Of a stretch of 7,932 nt of DNA, positions 1 through 6,520 are shown one piece after another. Made by a program: the position numbers and the translations under genes. Every line of letters starts with the position of its first letter. Positions within the stretch are counted from its first letter, which is position 1. Below the pieces are notes generated by a model that did no database searches, was not told the DNA's origin, and saw nothing but the letters and a program-made list of their open reading frames with translations. Source of the stretch: Candidatus Omnitrophota bacterium (GTDB lineage: Bacteria; Omnitrophota; Gorgyraeia; 2-02-FULL-51-18; JAGOUK01). Location of the stretch: contig JAGVCY010000280.1 in assembly GCA_020058965.1 (NCBI GenBank), positions 1 to 7,932 on the forward strand, in the 5' to 3' direction.

Positions 1-470
1 CGCTCACGCCCGAGGGCGCCCCGGGCCTCTCGCAAGAGCAGATCGACGGGATCGTTCTGGCGTCGGCCTACGCGACCAAGATCGCCGAAACAGCGCGCTG
101 GGCTGTCGCGCGGTCCGCGGACCGGATATCCGCCGAGCGGGTGAACGCCGCCAAATCCGCCGCTTCGATCATGGGAATGAACAATGTGTATTACCGCTTC
201 CTGCATCTTGTGGAAGACGGCGAATACGCGGCGCTTCCGGCGAAGCTTCGAATGACCGTGATCGGGAACCCGGGTATCGACAAAGCGGAGTTTGAGCTTT
301 ATGCACTAGCGGTATCGGCGGTGAACGGGTGCGGTTTCTGTGTCGCGTCGCATGCCAAGAAGCTGACCGCAAGCGGGCTATCCAAAGAAGCGGTACAATC
401 GGCGGCACGGATCGCCTCGGTTGTCTGCGCGGTGGCTCAAACCCAGTTCATCGAAAGTGTCGGCTCGTAA
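1..470 (+). CDS. ahpD: Alkyl hydroperoxidase AhpD, 5'-truncated by the window edge
   Basis: AhpD is a small thiol peroxidase and disulfide reductase of the carboxymuconolactone decarboxylase-like fold. In mycobacteria it recycles AhpC with electrons from a lipoyl-carrying dehydrogenase subunit. The frame is open from base 3 to the TAA at 468-470, giving 155 residues of an expected 175-180, so the true start lies upstream; the GTG at 141 is internal. Family landmarks are a SIMGMNNVYYRF segment, an RMTVIGNPGI segment, and the active site: Glu at 294-296, then Cys at 330-332 and Cys at 339-341 in a CGFC motif, and His at 351-353. These match Glu118, Cys130, Cys133 and His137 of the mycobacterial enzyme. 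The residue equivalent to mycobacterial His132 is Phe. The dps gene follows after 18 nt, so they probably share a transcript, and ahpC is expected just upstream (inference). Confidence 0.93.
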   Translation, partial: LTPEGAPGLSQEQIDGIVLASAYATKIAETARWAVARSADRISAERVNAAKSAASIMGMNNVYYRFLHLVEDGEYAALPAKLRMTVIGNPGIDKAEFELYALAVSAVNGCGFCVASHAKKLTASGLSKEAVQSAARIASVVCAVAQTQFIESVGS

Positions 471-488
471 CCAACGAAGGAAAACTAA

Positions 489-974
489 ATGAAAAACCAA
501 ACATCTGTGCCGATCCAAATTGGAATTCAGGAAAAGGACCGGAAGGTCATCGCCGCCGGACTGTCCAAGCTTCTGGCGGACACCTACTCGCTGTATCTCA
601 AGACCCATAACTTCCATTGGAATGTCACCGGGCCAATGTTTCAGACCCTGCATCTGATGTTCGAGGTGCAGTACAACGAATTGTGGACGGCGACGGATCT
701 CATCGCCGAGCGCATCCGGTCTTTGGGTGTCTTCGCGCCGGGAACCTATTCGGAGTTTGCCGCGCTCAGTTCGATCAAGGAAGAAAAGGGTCCGGTCGAA
801 GCCACGAGCATGGTGAGATCGCTGGTTGAAGGACATGAAGCGGTTATCCGCACGGCTCGAGTCCTGTTTCCAGCCCTTGAAAAAGCCGAAGATCAGGTGT
901 CTATGGATCTGTTGACCCAGCGGATGCAGATCCACGAAAAAACCGCGTGGATGCTTAGAAGCTTATTGAGTTAA
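489..974 (+). CDS. dps: Dps-family DNA-binding/ferritin-like protein
   Basis: This is a mini-ferritin of the Dps family. Members form 12-subunit cages that oxidise Fe(II) with hydrogen peroxide and store the iron; many also bind DNA. The 161-residue length is normal. The inter-subunit ferroxidase ligands are present with canonical spacing: His43 in [10 protein letters not shown], His55, Glu59, Asp70 and Glu74 in the segment ending IAERI. These correspond to His51, His63, Asp67, Asp78 and Glu82 of E. coli Dps. The N-terminal tail is short with few lysines, so DNA binding by a tail is uncertain. The start is supported by GAAGG at 476-480, eight bases before the ATG. It lies 18 nt downstream of ahpD, which suggests one peroxide-responsive operon: AhpD helps remove peroxide and Dps removes the iron that would react with it. 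No clear terminator follows. Confidence 0.93.
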   Translation: MKNQTSVPIQIGIQEKDRKVIAAGLSKLLADTYSLYLKTHNFHWNVTGPMFQTLHLMFEVQYNELWTATDLIAERIRSLGVFAPGTYSEFAALSSIKEEKGPVEATSMVRSLVEGHEAVIRTARVLFPALEKAEDQVSMDLLTQRMQIHEKTAWMLRSLLS

Positions 975-1224
975 AAATCCGGCGGGCTTAGAACTCTTTA
1001 TCAGAATCTTCGTCCGCGACATGAAAGGTGTGAAGCACAATGATACCCGGCCATCCCGGCAAACAAGGATGCGGCGCTATTCCCTCAAGCTTGTGTTCAA
1101 ACATACCTGATTATAGTCCGCATTAGGGAAGACTGGGCTGACAAAAAATCCCGGTATTCGCCATCGCGGCTATATCACGGGACGCTATCGGTCCTCCCAA
1201 CAGGCGCGAAAGGGTAAGTTGCGG
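975..1224. other. Gene-free stretch after dps
   Basis: About 250 bases separate dps from the promoter of the ATPase gene. I found no open frame with family resemblance and no RNA gene. There is no convincing Rho-independent terminator: several short CCCGG/CCGGG boxes near 1046-1062 and 1151-1190 can pair weakly, but no T tract follows. Termination of the ahpD-dps transcript must therefore be Rho-dependent or use a structure I cannot see. Confidence 0.5.
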
Positions 1225-1253
1225 TTGAATGGGCGATGCATTTAGGGTATATT
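1225..1253 (+). promoter_or_regulatory. Sigma-70-type promoter of the AAA/DUF4143 gene
   Basis: TTGAAT at 1225-1230 and TATATT at 1248-1253 are separated by exactly 17 bases, a good match to sigma-70 -35 and -10 boxes. Transcription would start near 1260 and leave a leader of about 15 nt before the ATG at 1275. The alternative upstream ATG at 1236 lies inside the promoter and could not be on this transcript. Confidence 0.6.
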
Positions 1254-1274
1254 AACTCCATATTGAGACTCAAA

Positions 1275-2411
1275 ATGGAAATCATCAGTAGATTCTTCAA
1301 ATCGCCCAATCAAAGCTTCTTCCTGTTCGGCCCCAGAGGAACAGGTAAATCCACATGGGTGAAGTCCCAATTTAAAGACGCGCTGTATGTGGACTTGCTG
1401 GAACCGGGGACTTTCCGCGCGTTTAGCGCGCGGCCTGAACGACTCCTTGAACTGCTCCAGGGAAACCCAAACAAAAAAATCGTCATCATCGATGAGATCC
1501 AAAAAGTGCCGGAACTTCTGAGCGCAGTCCATCGAGCCATTGAAGAAAAGCGCGGTCGAAGTTTTATTCTCACGGGTTCCAGCGCCAGAAAATTGAAACG
1601 GGCGGGTGTGGATCTGCTGGCGGGGAGAGCCCTGAACCGCGCCTTTCATCCCTTCATGGCGGCCGAACTCGGTGAAAGATTCGTTCTCCAAAAAGCGCTC
1701 AAAATCGGCATGCTGCCTCTGGTGGTCGGGTCCGCCGAACCGGAGGACACATTGAACGCCTACATCACACTTTATCTGCGCGAAGAAATTCAAGCGGAAG
1801 GCCTCGTGAGAAACCTTGGAAATTTTTCCCGCTTTCTCGAGACTTTGAGCTTTTCTCACGGATCAGGACTGAACCTCAGCAACATCGCAAGAGAATGCGA
1901 AATCGACCGCAAATTGGCGGAAGGACACCTCGGGATCGTGGAAGACCTTCTCCTTGGCTTTCGTTTACCCGTATTTGAAAAGCGCGCCAAACGCGCCGTC
2001 GCCTCCCATCCCAAGTTCTATTTTTTCGACACGGGCGTTTTCCGGTCTCTCAGGCCCAAAGGACCCCTCGACCGGCCGGAAGAGATCGAAGGTATGGCTT
2101 TGGAGGGACTCGTCGCACAGCACTTGCGGGCGCTGATCGCTTATGAAAATAAAGGTGACGAGCTTTTCTTCTGGAGAACTCGCTCAGGCTCGGAAGTCGA
2201 TTTTGTCGTGTACGGTCCAAAAGGACTGCGGGCCATTGAAGTAAAAAATTCCTCCAAAGTTCGTCCGGAGGACTTGCGGCACTTAAAAGCTTTCCGCGAG
2301 GATTATCCGGAATGCAAATCCGTTTTGCTGTACCGCGGACAAGAGCGCCTTCAAAAAGACGGGATCCTCTGCCTCCCCTGCGAAGAATTTTTGCGGGAAC
2401 TCAAGCCTTAG
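1275..2411 (+). CDS. AAA+ ATPase with C-terminal DUF4143 (COG1373 type)
   Basis: This 378-residue protein belongs to the widespread AAA_14/DUF4143 group, whose cellular role is not established. The N-terminal ATPase starts with the typical MEIISRFF lead-in, then Walker A GPRGTGKS (residues 19-26), Walker B IVIIDE (69-74) followed by IQKVPELL, and a sensor-1-like LTGSS (99-103). The second half, about 165-330, carries a winged-helix-like stretch (LSNIARECEIDRKLAEGHL), then FFDTGVFRSL, and finally SEVDFVVY (306-313) and IEVK (321-324). The Asp...Glu-x-Lys pattern resembles a PD-(D/E)xK nuclease core; whether it cuts DNA is unknown. The start at 1275 is chosen because family members begin at this point and because a promoter covers the longer alternative start at 1236. 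The gene stands alone, converges on the glutamine synthetase gene, and looks like accessory cargo. Confidence 0.88.
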   Translation: MEIISRFFKSPNQSFFLFGPRGTGKSTWVKSQFKDALYVDLLEPGTFRAFSARPERLLELLQGNPNKKIVIIDEIQKVPELLSAVHRAIEEKRGRSFILTGSSARKLKRAGVDLLAGRALNRAFHPFMAAELGERFVLQKALKIGMLPLVVGSAEPEDTLNAYITLYLREEIQAEGLVRNLGNFSRFLETLSFSHGSGLNLSNIARECEIDRKLAEGHLGIVEDLLLGFRLPVFEKRAKRAVASHPKFYFFDTGVFRSLRPKGPLDRPEEIEGMALEGLVAQHLRALIAYENKGDELFFWRTRSGSEVDFVVYGPKGLRAIEVKNSSKVRPEDLRHLKAFREDYPECKSVLLYRGQERLQKDGILCLPCEEFLRELKP

Positions 2412-2448
2412 GCTCGACTGCAATTCGACATTTGCAAACAAATCCTCC

Positions 2449-2468
2449 CCGCTTCGCGTTAAAAGCGG
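2449..2468. repeat. Short hairpin downstream of the ATPase gene
   Basis: CCGCTT (2449-2454) and AAGCGG (2463-2468) form a 6-bp stem with an 8-nt loop. No T tract follows on the + strand. It may only add secondary structure to the 3' end of the ATPase transcript. Confidence 0.3.
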
Positions 2469-2489
2469 ATGCTCCCGAAAAAACCTTAC

Positions 2490-2524
2490 ATTGAAATCTC
2501 GGTCTTAGCAACCGAGATTTCAAT
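2490..2524. repeat. Perfect 14-bp inverted repeat with 7-nt loop
   Basis: The arms at 2490-2503 (starting ATTGAAATC) and 2511-2524 (ending GATTTCAAT) are exact reverse complements around CTTAGCA at 2504-2510. The stem is long but AT-rich and has no T tract directly after it on the + strand; on the minus strand a run of six T follows about five bases later. It could be an auxiliary or bidirectional terminator, an RNA-stabilising 3' stem, or a small mobile repeat. The sequence does not decide between these. Confidence 0.75.
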
Positions 2525-2587
2525 TTACCTTCAAGGGCTTGATCCCCCGCCCTTCATTTGCCTCCGAGACATCGGTTTCGTCTTGCC

Positions 2588-2634
2588 AAAAAAATTAGGC
2601 CGGCAAGGGAGATTCCCCTGCCGGCCTGATTTTT
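2588..2634. terminator. Bidirectional Rho-independent terminator between convergent genes
   Basis: GGCCGGCA (2598-2605) pairs with TGCCGGCC (2619-2626). After one A-C mismatch four more pairs close a 3-nt loop. The flanks add A-T pairs: seven A at 2588-2594 on one side and TGATTTTT on the other. Read on the + strand the hairpin is followed by a T run ending at 2634; read on the minus strand it is followed by seven T. It therefore can end the ATPase transcript from the left and the glutamine synthetase transcript from the right, whose stop codon is 38 nt away. Confidence 0.88.
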
Positions 2635-2664
2635 CGAACCGTTTTAGGCTGTTCTACGAACTAC

Positions 2665-4833
2665 TTATGATTTGAACAGCATTTCCGCGTACGACGGCAC
2701 CGGCCACTGAGAGCTGGGCACGATCTTCTCGAGCGCGTCGATGTCGGTGCGCAGCGTGTTGTACGCCGGAACGACCTTGTCTCGGAACGATACGGCCCGG
2801 GCGTGCGCGTCGGCGATGCCTTGAGCTTTTTCGGTCAGCGTTTCGAGCACCGCGACTTTTTTGGCCGCCGAGGTCAAAAGCGCCGTGACTTCCGCGAGAA
2901 TCGCTTTTTGAACCAGCGACTTTCCGCCCGCGGCCTTGATGCTGGCAATGGTCTTCGCAAGTTCCCCTGTGTACGCGATCACAGCCGGAATGTACTGGCG
3001 GTTCACCATCTCGATGGCCGACTTGGCCTCGATGTTGATGTCCTTGCCGTACTTTTCCAGATAGATCTCGTAGCGGGAATGAAGCTCGCCCTTGCTGAGA
3101 ACTTTGTACTTTTCAAACAACTTGGCGGTGCCGGGCTTGGCGAGGGATTCCAGGGCTTCGACCATCGAGCTGATGTTGGGAAGGCCGCGCCGCTTGGCTT
3201 CCTTGACCCACTCAGCCGAATAGTTGTTGCCGTTGAAGATCACGCGGCCGTGTTCCTTGATGAACTCCTTGACGATCGCGGCCGCTTCCTTGTTCACATC
3301 CTTGGCTTTTTCAAGGCGGGTGGCGACTTCGTCCAGGGCTTCGGCGGTGATCGTGTTCAGGACCGTGTTGGCGCCTGAGATCGAGATCGACGAAGGCACC
3401 ATGCGAAACTCGAACTTGTTGCCCGTGAACGCGAAGGGTGAAGTCCGGTTGCGGTCGGTGTTGTCCTTGGGGAGCGCCGGAAGCGAATCCGCACCAATGT
3501 TCAGAAAGTGCTGTCCGACGGATTCGGCCTTCTTACCGCCGGCCAAATTCTCAAGGATGCTCGAAAGCTCACTGCCCATGAATACAGAAATGATCGCGGG
3601 CGGTGCTTCGTTGGCGCCCAAGCGCAGGTCGTTTCCGGTGTTGGCGGCCGCGGCGCGCATGAGGTCCGCGTGCACATCAACGGCCTTGATGACGGCGCTG
3701 ACAAAAACCAGGAACTGTTCATTGTCATGCGGAGTTTTGCCCGGCTCAAGCAGGTTCTGACCGTCGTCGGTGCCGAGCGACCAGTTATTGTGCTTGCCCG
3801 AACCGTTGACGCCCATGAACGGCTTTTCATGCAGCAGGCAGACGAGGTCGTGACGCAAGGCCACTTTTTGCATCGTTTCCATCACGAGCTGATTGTGATC
3901 GGCGGCGATGTTGGTGGTCGAGAAGATCGGCGCGAGCTCATATTGAGCCGGGGCCACTTCATTGTGCTTGGTCTTGGCGGTCACACCCATTTTCCAAAGC
4001 TCGAGATCCAGGTCGCGCATGAAGCGCGAAATGTTGTCCTTGATGGAGCCGAAGTACTGGTCTTCGAGCTCTTGACCCTTCGGGGCGGGGGCGCCGAACA
4101 GCGTGCGGCCTGAAGAGATCAAGTCGATGCGCTGGTCGTAGAACTTTTTGGCGATCAGGAAGTATTCCTGCTCGGGTCCGACCGTGGCCGTCACGCGGGT
4201 GGCGGTTTTATTGCCGAGGGCGCGGAGCACGCGAACCGCCTGCTTCGAAACCGCTTCCATTGAGCGTAACAGCGGAGTCTTCTTGTCCAGCGCTTCTCCT
4301 GTATAGGAGCAAAACGCGGTCGGGATGCAAAGGGTCACATAACCGGTCGAATCTTCCTTAAGGAAAGCGGGTGAAGTGCAATCCCAGGCGGTGTAGCCGC
4401 GCGCTTCAAAGGTCGCGCGAAGGCCTCCGCTCGGAAACGACGACGCGTCGGGCTCGCCTTGAATAAGTTGTTTGCCCGAAAACTCCATGATGACGGTCCC
4501 GTCGGAGTTCGGGGCAATGAACGAGTCGTGCTTTTCGGCGGTGATGCCGGTGAGCGGTTGGAACCAATGCGTGTAATGGGACGCGCCCTTTTCGATCGCC
4601 CAATCCTTCATCTCGTTGGCGACGACATTGGCAACTTCCAGTGTGAGCGGGGAGCCCTGTTCGATGGTTTTGCGAAGCGCCTTATAGATCTCTTTTGGCA
4701 GCCGTTCCTTCATCACCTTGTCGTTAAACACATTGGATCCAAAAATTTGCGTGATGTCTTTGCTGCTGGTGACTTTGCGGGCGCCGCTTCCATTGGTATA
4801 CATGGTGTTTTTTGCTTCCTGTAGGGTAGACAT
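2665..4833 (-). CDS. glnN: Glutamine synthetase type III (GSIII)
   Basis: This enzyme makes glutamine from glutamate, ammonia and ATP in the cytoplasm, the entry step of nitrogen assimilation. It is the large type III form: 722 residues, against about 729 for Bacteroides fragilis GlnN and roughly 450 for type I. GSIII enzymes form dodecamers. Visible family segments are [11 protein letters not shown] (86-96), [11 protein letters not shown] (127-137), PEQEYF (220-225), [16 protein letters not shown] (289-304), [11 protein letters not shown] (343-353), GANEAPPAI (406-414) and [18 protein letters not shown] (460-477), together covering the metal, glutamate and ATP sites. The C-terminal helical extension ending [13 protein letters not shown] is intact. 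I chose ATG at 4833 over GTG at 4845 because a GGAG box sits six bases before it. No nitrogen-regulation gene adjoins; a strong terminator follows the stop, and a weak sigma-54-like element lies upstream. Confidence 0.97.
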   Translation of the reverse strand: MSTLQEAKNTMYTNGSGARKVTSSKDITQIFGSNVFNDKVMKERLPKEIYKALRKTIEQGSPLTLEVANVVANEMKDWAIEKGASHYTHWFQPLTGITAEKHDSFIAPNSDGTVIMEFSGKQLIQGEPDASSFPSGGLRATFEARGYTAWDCTSPAFLKEDSTGYVTLCIPTAFCSYTGEALDKKTPLLRSMEAVSKQAVRVLRALGNKTATRVTATVGPEQEYFLIAKKFYDQRIDLISSGRTLFGAPAPKGQELEDQYFGSIKDNISRFMRDLDLELWKMGVTAKTKHNEVAPAQYELAPIFSTTNIAADHNQLVMETMQKVALRHDLVCLLHEKPFMGVNGSGKHNNWSLGTDDGQNLLEPGKTPHDNEQFLVFVSAVIKAVDVHADLMRAAAANTGNDLRLGANEAPPAIISVFMGSELSSILENLAGGKKAESVGQHFLNIGADSLPALPKDNTDRNRTSPFAFTGNKFEFRMVPSSISISGANTVLNTITAEALDEVATRLEKAKDVNKEAAAIVKEFIKEHGRVIFNGNNYSAEWVKEAKRRGLPNISSMVEALESLAKPGTAKLFEKYKVLSKGELHSRYEIYLEKYGKDINIEAKSAIEMVNRQYIPAVIAYTGELAKTIASIKAAGGKSLVQKAILAEVTALLTSAAKKVAVLETLTEKAQGIADAHARAVSFRDKVVPAYNTLRTDIDALEKIVPSSQWPVPSYAEMLFKS

Positions 4834-4839
4834 ACTGCT

Positions 4840-4843
4840 CTCC
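4840..4843 (-). promoter_or_regulatory. Ribosome binding site deciding the glnN start
   Basis: GGAG on the minus strand lies six bases before ATG 4833. The competing GTG at 4845 overlaps this box and has only AAGAAG upstream, so the ATG is the better start. Confidence 0.7.
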
Positions 4844-4845
4844 AC

Positions 4846-5146
4846 TTCTTTGTTTTCTTGGTACTGATTTTTAAAACGAAGGCGCGGTCGGTGCCGGATT
4901 GCCGCCAGCTATCCTACTGCTAAACATTCTTTTTCGCTCGTAAAAAATACAAGCCGCCGCCTCCGACAATCGAGAACGGCTATTCGCAGAATATGGGGTT
5001 AAGTTTACTCCCAAATGTTACGAATGTATTTCAGAAAAATTAAACCCCCCGAGCACGGTTTGTCTTCTATAAATAATCGTAATTCACTCAAATAATTAGA
5101 GTTGTCCACATTTAATCAGACTTGCAAATAAACGGTTAAAAATCGA
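4846..5146 (-). other. 300-bp untranslated region upstream of glnN
   Basis: No gene is visible between the XRE regulator's stop and glnN. The half next to the regulator is AT-rich, the half next to glnN is GC-richer. On the minus strand AAACC (5061-5057) and GGTTT (5046-5042) could form a 5-bp hairpin followed by AATTTTT, a weak candidate terminator for the toxin-antitoxin operon. No sigma-70 promoter with good boxes and 16-18 bp spacing was found; the best pairs have 14-15 bp spacers. Confidence 0.45.
4892..4907 (-). promoter_or_regulatory. Possible sigma-54-type promoter of glnN
   Basis: On the minus strand TGGC at 4907-4904 and GGCA at 4895-4892 place the invariant GG and GC of a -24/-12 promoter at the correct 10-base separation. 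The match outside the invariant bases is poor (consensus TGGCACG-N4-TTGCA). A start near 4881 would give a leader of about 47 nt. It is mentioned because glutamine synthetase genes are classic sigma-54 targets, but chance occurrence in GC-rich DNA is quite possible. Confidence 0.25.
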
Positions 5147-5695
5147 TCAGTCGTTGAAGGTGAAGGATGTCCCCGTGACCGCTTTTGGCCTGATATTAAA
5201 CTCCAAATTCAGCACGGTCAAAATCCGCTTGAGGGTTCTCAGAGAAATATCCCCTTTTCCGTTCTCGGCATTCGAAACGGTTTGCTGCGAAATATTCGCC
5301 TGTTTCGCCAGCACCTGCTGAGCAATGCCCTGTTTTTTCCGCTCGCTTCTCAGGACCCAGCCGATCCGATCAAATTCAGCGGACTTTTGAACCCTCGCCG
5401 GCTTTTGACCGCCTCCCTTGTTTTCAATTTTTGCGGACAGCGTTTTATGAACCTGCCCCCATAAATCAATGCGCTCGTCCGACCATTGATTCTTGCGCAT
5501 CTCCATTTTTATCCGCCGCCATTCTCCGACAAATACCCGCTTATCAAGATATTCTAAAAACACCAGCTTCAGATCGTTGGTTCTCGACAAAAGCAGAGCC
5601 GCGATCTCGGCGAACCGCGGGTGCTCCGGGTTTTTAAGAATTGCCGCGGCGTCGGACGGCGTTATTTTTCTGTCCCAAAATATGTTCTGATCCAT
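5147..5695 (-). CDS. XRE-family HTH regulator with unknown N-terminal domain; likely antitoxin
   Basis: This 182-residue protein has two parts. Residues 1-87 form a domain I do not recognise by name, with NIFWD, ILKNPEHPRF, LLLSRTND and MRKNQWSDERIDLW; I associate proteins of this look with AbiEii-type nucleotidyltransferase genes. A basic linker follows (about 88-105). Residues 108-168 are a Cro/C1-type helix-turn-helix, with QVLAKQANISQQTVSNAENG holding the turn and recognition helix. The gene starts one base after the nucleotidyltransferase stop codon. Its GGGGAG ribosome site (5711-5706) lies inside the end of that gene, so translation is probably coupled. By analogy with AbiEi, it would repress the operon promoter and counter the toxin; this is inference. 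It is not homologous to AbiEi in any way I can see. Confidence 0.85.
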   Translation of the reverse strand: MDQNIFWDRKITPSDAAAILKNPEHPRFAEIAALLLSRTNDLKLVFLEYLDKRVFVGEWRRIKMEMRKNQWSDERIDLWGQVHKTLSAKIENKGGGQKPARVQKSAEFDRIGWVLRSERKKQGIAQQVLAKQANISQQTVSNAENGKGDISLRTLKRILTVLNLEFNIRPKAVTGTSFTFND

Positions 5696-5696
5696 C

Positions 5697-6401
5697 CTAG
5701 CCGATCTCCCCTTCGATCAATTTTCCGATCTCAGCATCAAAATGCCGTTCCATGGCCCTGGAATCTATCGCCTGATCCGTCCGGAGATCCAGCATTTCGG
5801 TTTTGATTTTGAATCGGTCAAAGCGGCTGTGCCATAGGATGATCCGCTCGGTTTCGGCAGAGTTGCAGAAGCGCTTCGCGAACACCGAGAGCGGCATAAA
5901 AATATGGGAAAGATAATACAGATCAAAATAATCTTTCGCTTCCTGCCGCCCGCCGGCTGAAACGATCTGCCCCGAATCAGAAAACAAATTTTTTATTCCA
6001 CACGCTGCGTATATTTTTCGCAGATAAATCGCTTCTTTGCTTAGAACCGGCACTTCTTCATATTTGGTTTTGATCTCAAAATGGCGGAATGTGTCCTCGA
6101 TAAAATCAACTTTTAAACCTCCTTCGACCTGATACACGATGATCCTGGCCTCGCTCTTGGCGTCGCTTTGCGCCGACAACTTGATTTTTTTTCCTAATAT
6201 TTTCGACAACCCATCCATGACTTCGGCGATTCTTTTGGAAGAAAAATCCTTCGTAAAAAAATCGAGGTCATAAGAATCACGGTGCTGAAAATAAACCACG
6301 GCCAGCGCGGTGCCGCCGCCTAAGGCAAAATCGTTTACCTTGCCGCCAAGCGCCTTGAGCGCCTCATCCCTTAAAGTTAAAATCTTGGCATCATCATTCA
6401 T
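5697..6401 (-). CDS. AbiEii/AbiGii-family nucleotidyltransferase, likely toxin
   Basis: This is a 234-residue member of the DUF1814/AbiEii nucleotidyltransferase family, the toxin part of AbiE-type systems. Characterised relatives such as mycobacterial MenT add nucleotides to tRNA 3' ends. The nucleotidyltransferase signature is complete: GGGTALA (28-34), then HRDSYDLDFF (40-49) with metal-binding Asp45 and Asp47. Downstream lie VDFIED (98-103), YLRKIYA (126-132) and RQEAKDYFDLYYL (152-164), with the conserved Lys156, Asp157 and Asp160 expected of the family. All appear intact, so the enzyme is probably active. A longer frame begins at GTG 6416, but that codon is upstream of the -10 box; ATG 6401 coincides with the predicted transcription start. 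The XRE gene follows after a single base. The gene order, enzyme first, is opposite to that of abiEi-abiEii. Confidence 0.9.
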   Translation of the reverse strand: MNDDAKILTLRDEALKALGGKVNDFALGGGTALAVVYFQHRDSYDLDFFTKDFSSKRIAEVMDGLSKILGKKIKLSAQSDAKSEARIIVYQVEGGLKVDFIEDTFRHFEIKTKYEEVPVLSKEAIYLRKIYAACGIKNLFSDSGQIVSAGGRQEAKDYFDLYYLSHIFMPLSVFAKRFCNSAETERIILWHSRFDRFKIKTEMLDLRTDQAIDSRAMERHFDAEIGKLIEGEIG

Positions 6402-6407
6402 GACAAA

Positions 6408-6436
6408 ATTATACACACTATAATCGATATTTTCAA
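6408..6436 (-). promoter_or_regulatory. Near-consensus sigma-70 promoter of the toxin-antitoxin operon
   Basis: On the minus strand TTGAAA (6436-6431) and a perfect TATAAT (6413-6408) are spaced by 17 bases. The start of transcription should fall at about 6401, the A of the nucleotidyltransferase ATG, so the mRNA would be leaderless or nearly so. The surrounding DNA is strongly AT-rich. Confidence 0.8.
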
Positions 6437-6452
6437 TATAATTACCATATAT

Positions 6453-6478
6453 ACTTGTATTTATCTAATGTAACAAGT
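6453..6478. repeat. Inverted repeat upstream of the operon promoter, possible operator
   Basis: ACTTGT (6453-6458) and ACAAGT (6473-6478) are inverted copies with 14 bases between them, centred about 30 bases upstream of the -35 box. The 20-base centre spacing, two helical turns, would suit a dimeric helix-turn-helix protein, but short repeats arise easily in AT-rich DNA. Confidence 0.35.
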
Positions 6479-6482
6479 TAAC

Positions 6483-6503
6483 CGTATAAATATTTATTAT
6501 ACG
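6483..6503. repeat. Inverted repeat CGTATAA/TTATACG
   Basis: CGTATAA (6483-6489) and TTATACG (6497-6503) flank a 7-base centre. It lies between the end of the phosphoesterase gene and the toxin promoter. It may be an operator or a weak transcript-end hairpin for the phosphoesterase gene, which stops 18 bases away; there is no T tract to make it a normal terminator. Confidence 0.4.
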
Positions 6504-6520
6504 CGCGCCTGTCGTTGTGG

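Noticed and set aside
378..935. 185-codon minus-strand frame
   Set aside because: Antisense shadow of ahpD and dps, both strongly supported.
1092..1123. TTGTGT...TATAGT promoter-like pair between dps and the ATPase gene
   Set aside because: The spacer is only 15 bases and no gene follows closely; the pair at 1225-1253 is clearly better.
1242..1859. 205-codon minus-strand frame
   Set aside because: Antisense to the Walker A and Walker B region of the ATPase, with no recognisable motifs of its own.
2469..2675. 68-codon + strand frame after the ATPase gene
   Set aside because: It runs through the 14-bp hairpin and the bidirectional terminator and overlaps the end of glnN; no family resemblance or ribosome site.
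3508..4113. 201-codon + strand frame inside glnN
   Set aside because: Antisense shadow of a certain GSIII gene; composition reflects the opposite strand's codons and shows no domain.
4834..4845. GTG at 4845 as start of glnN
   Set aside because: It overlaps the GGAG box that is well placed for ATG 4833.
6402..6416. GTG at 6416 as start of the nucleotidyltransferase
   Set aside because: The codon lies upstream of the -10 box of the operon promoter and no ribosome site precedes it; ATG 6401 is preferred.
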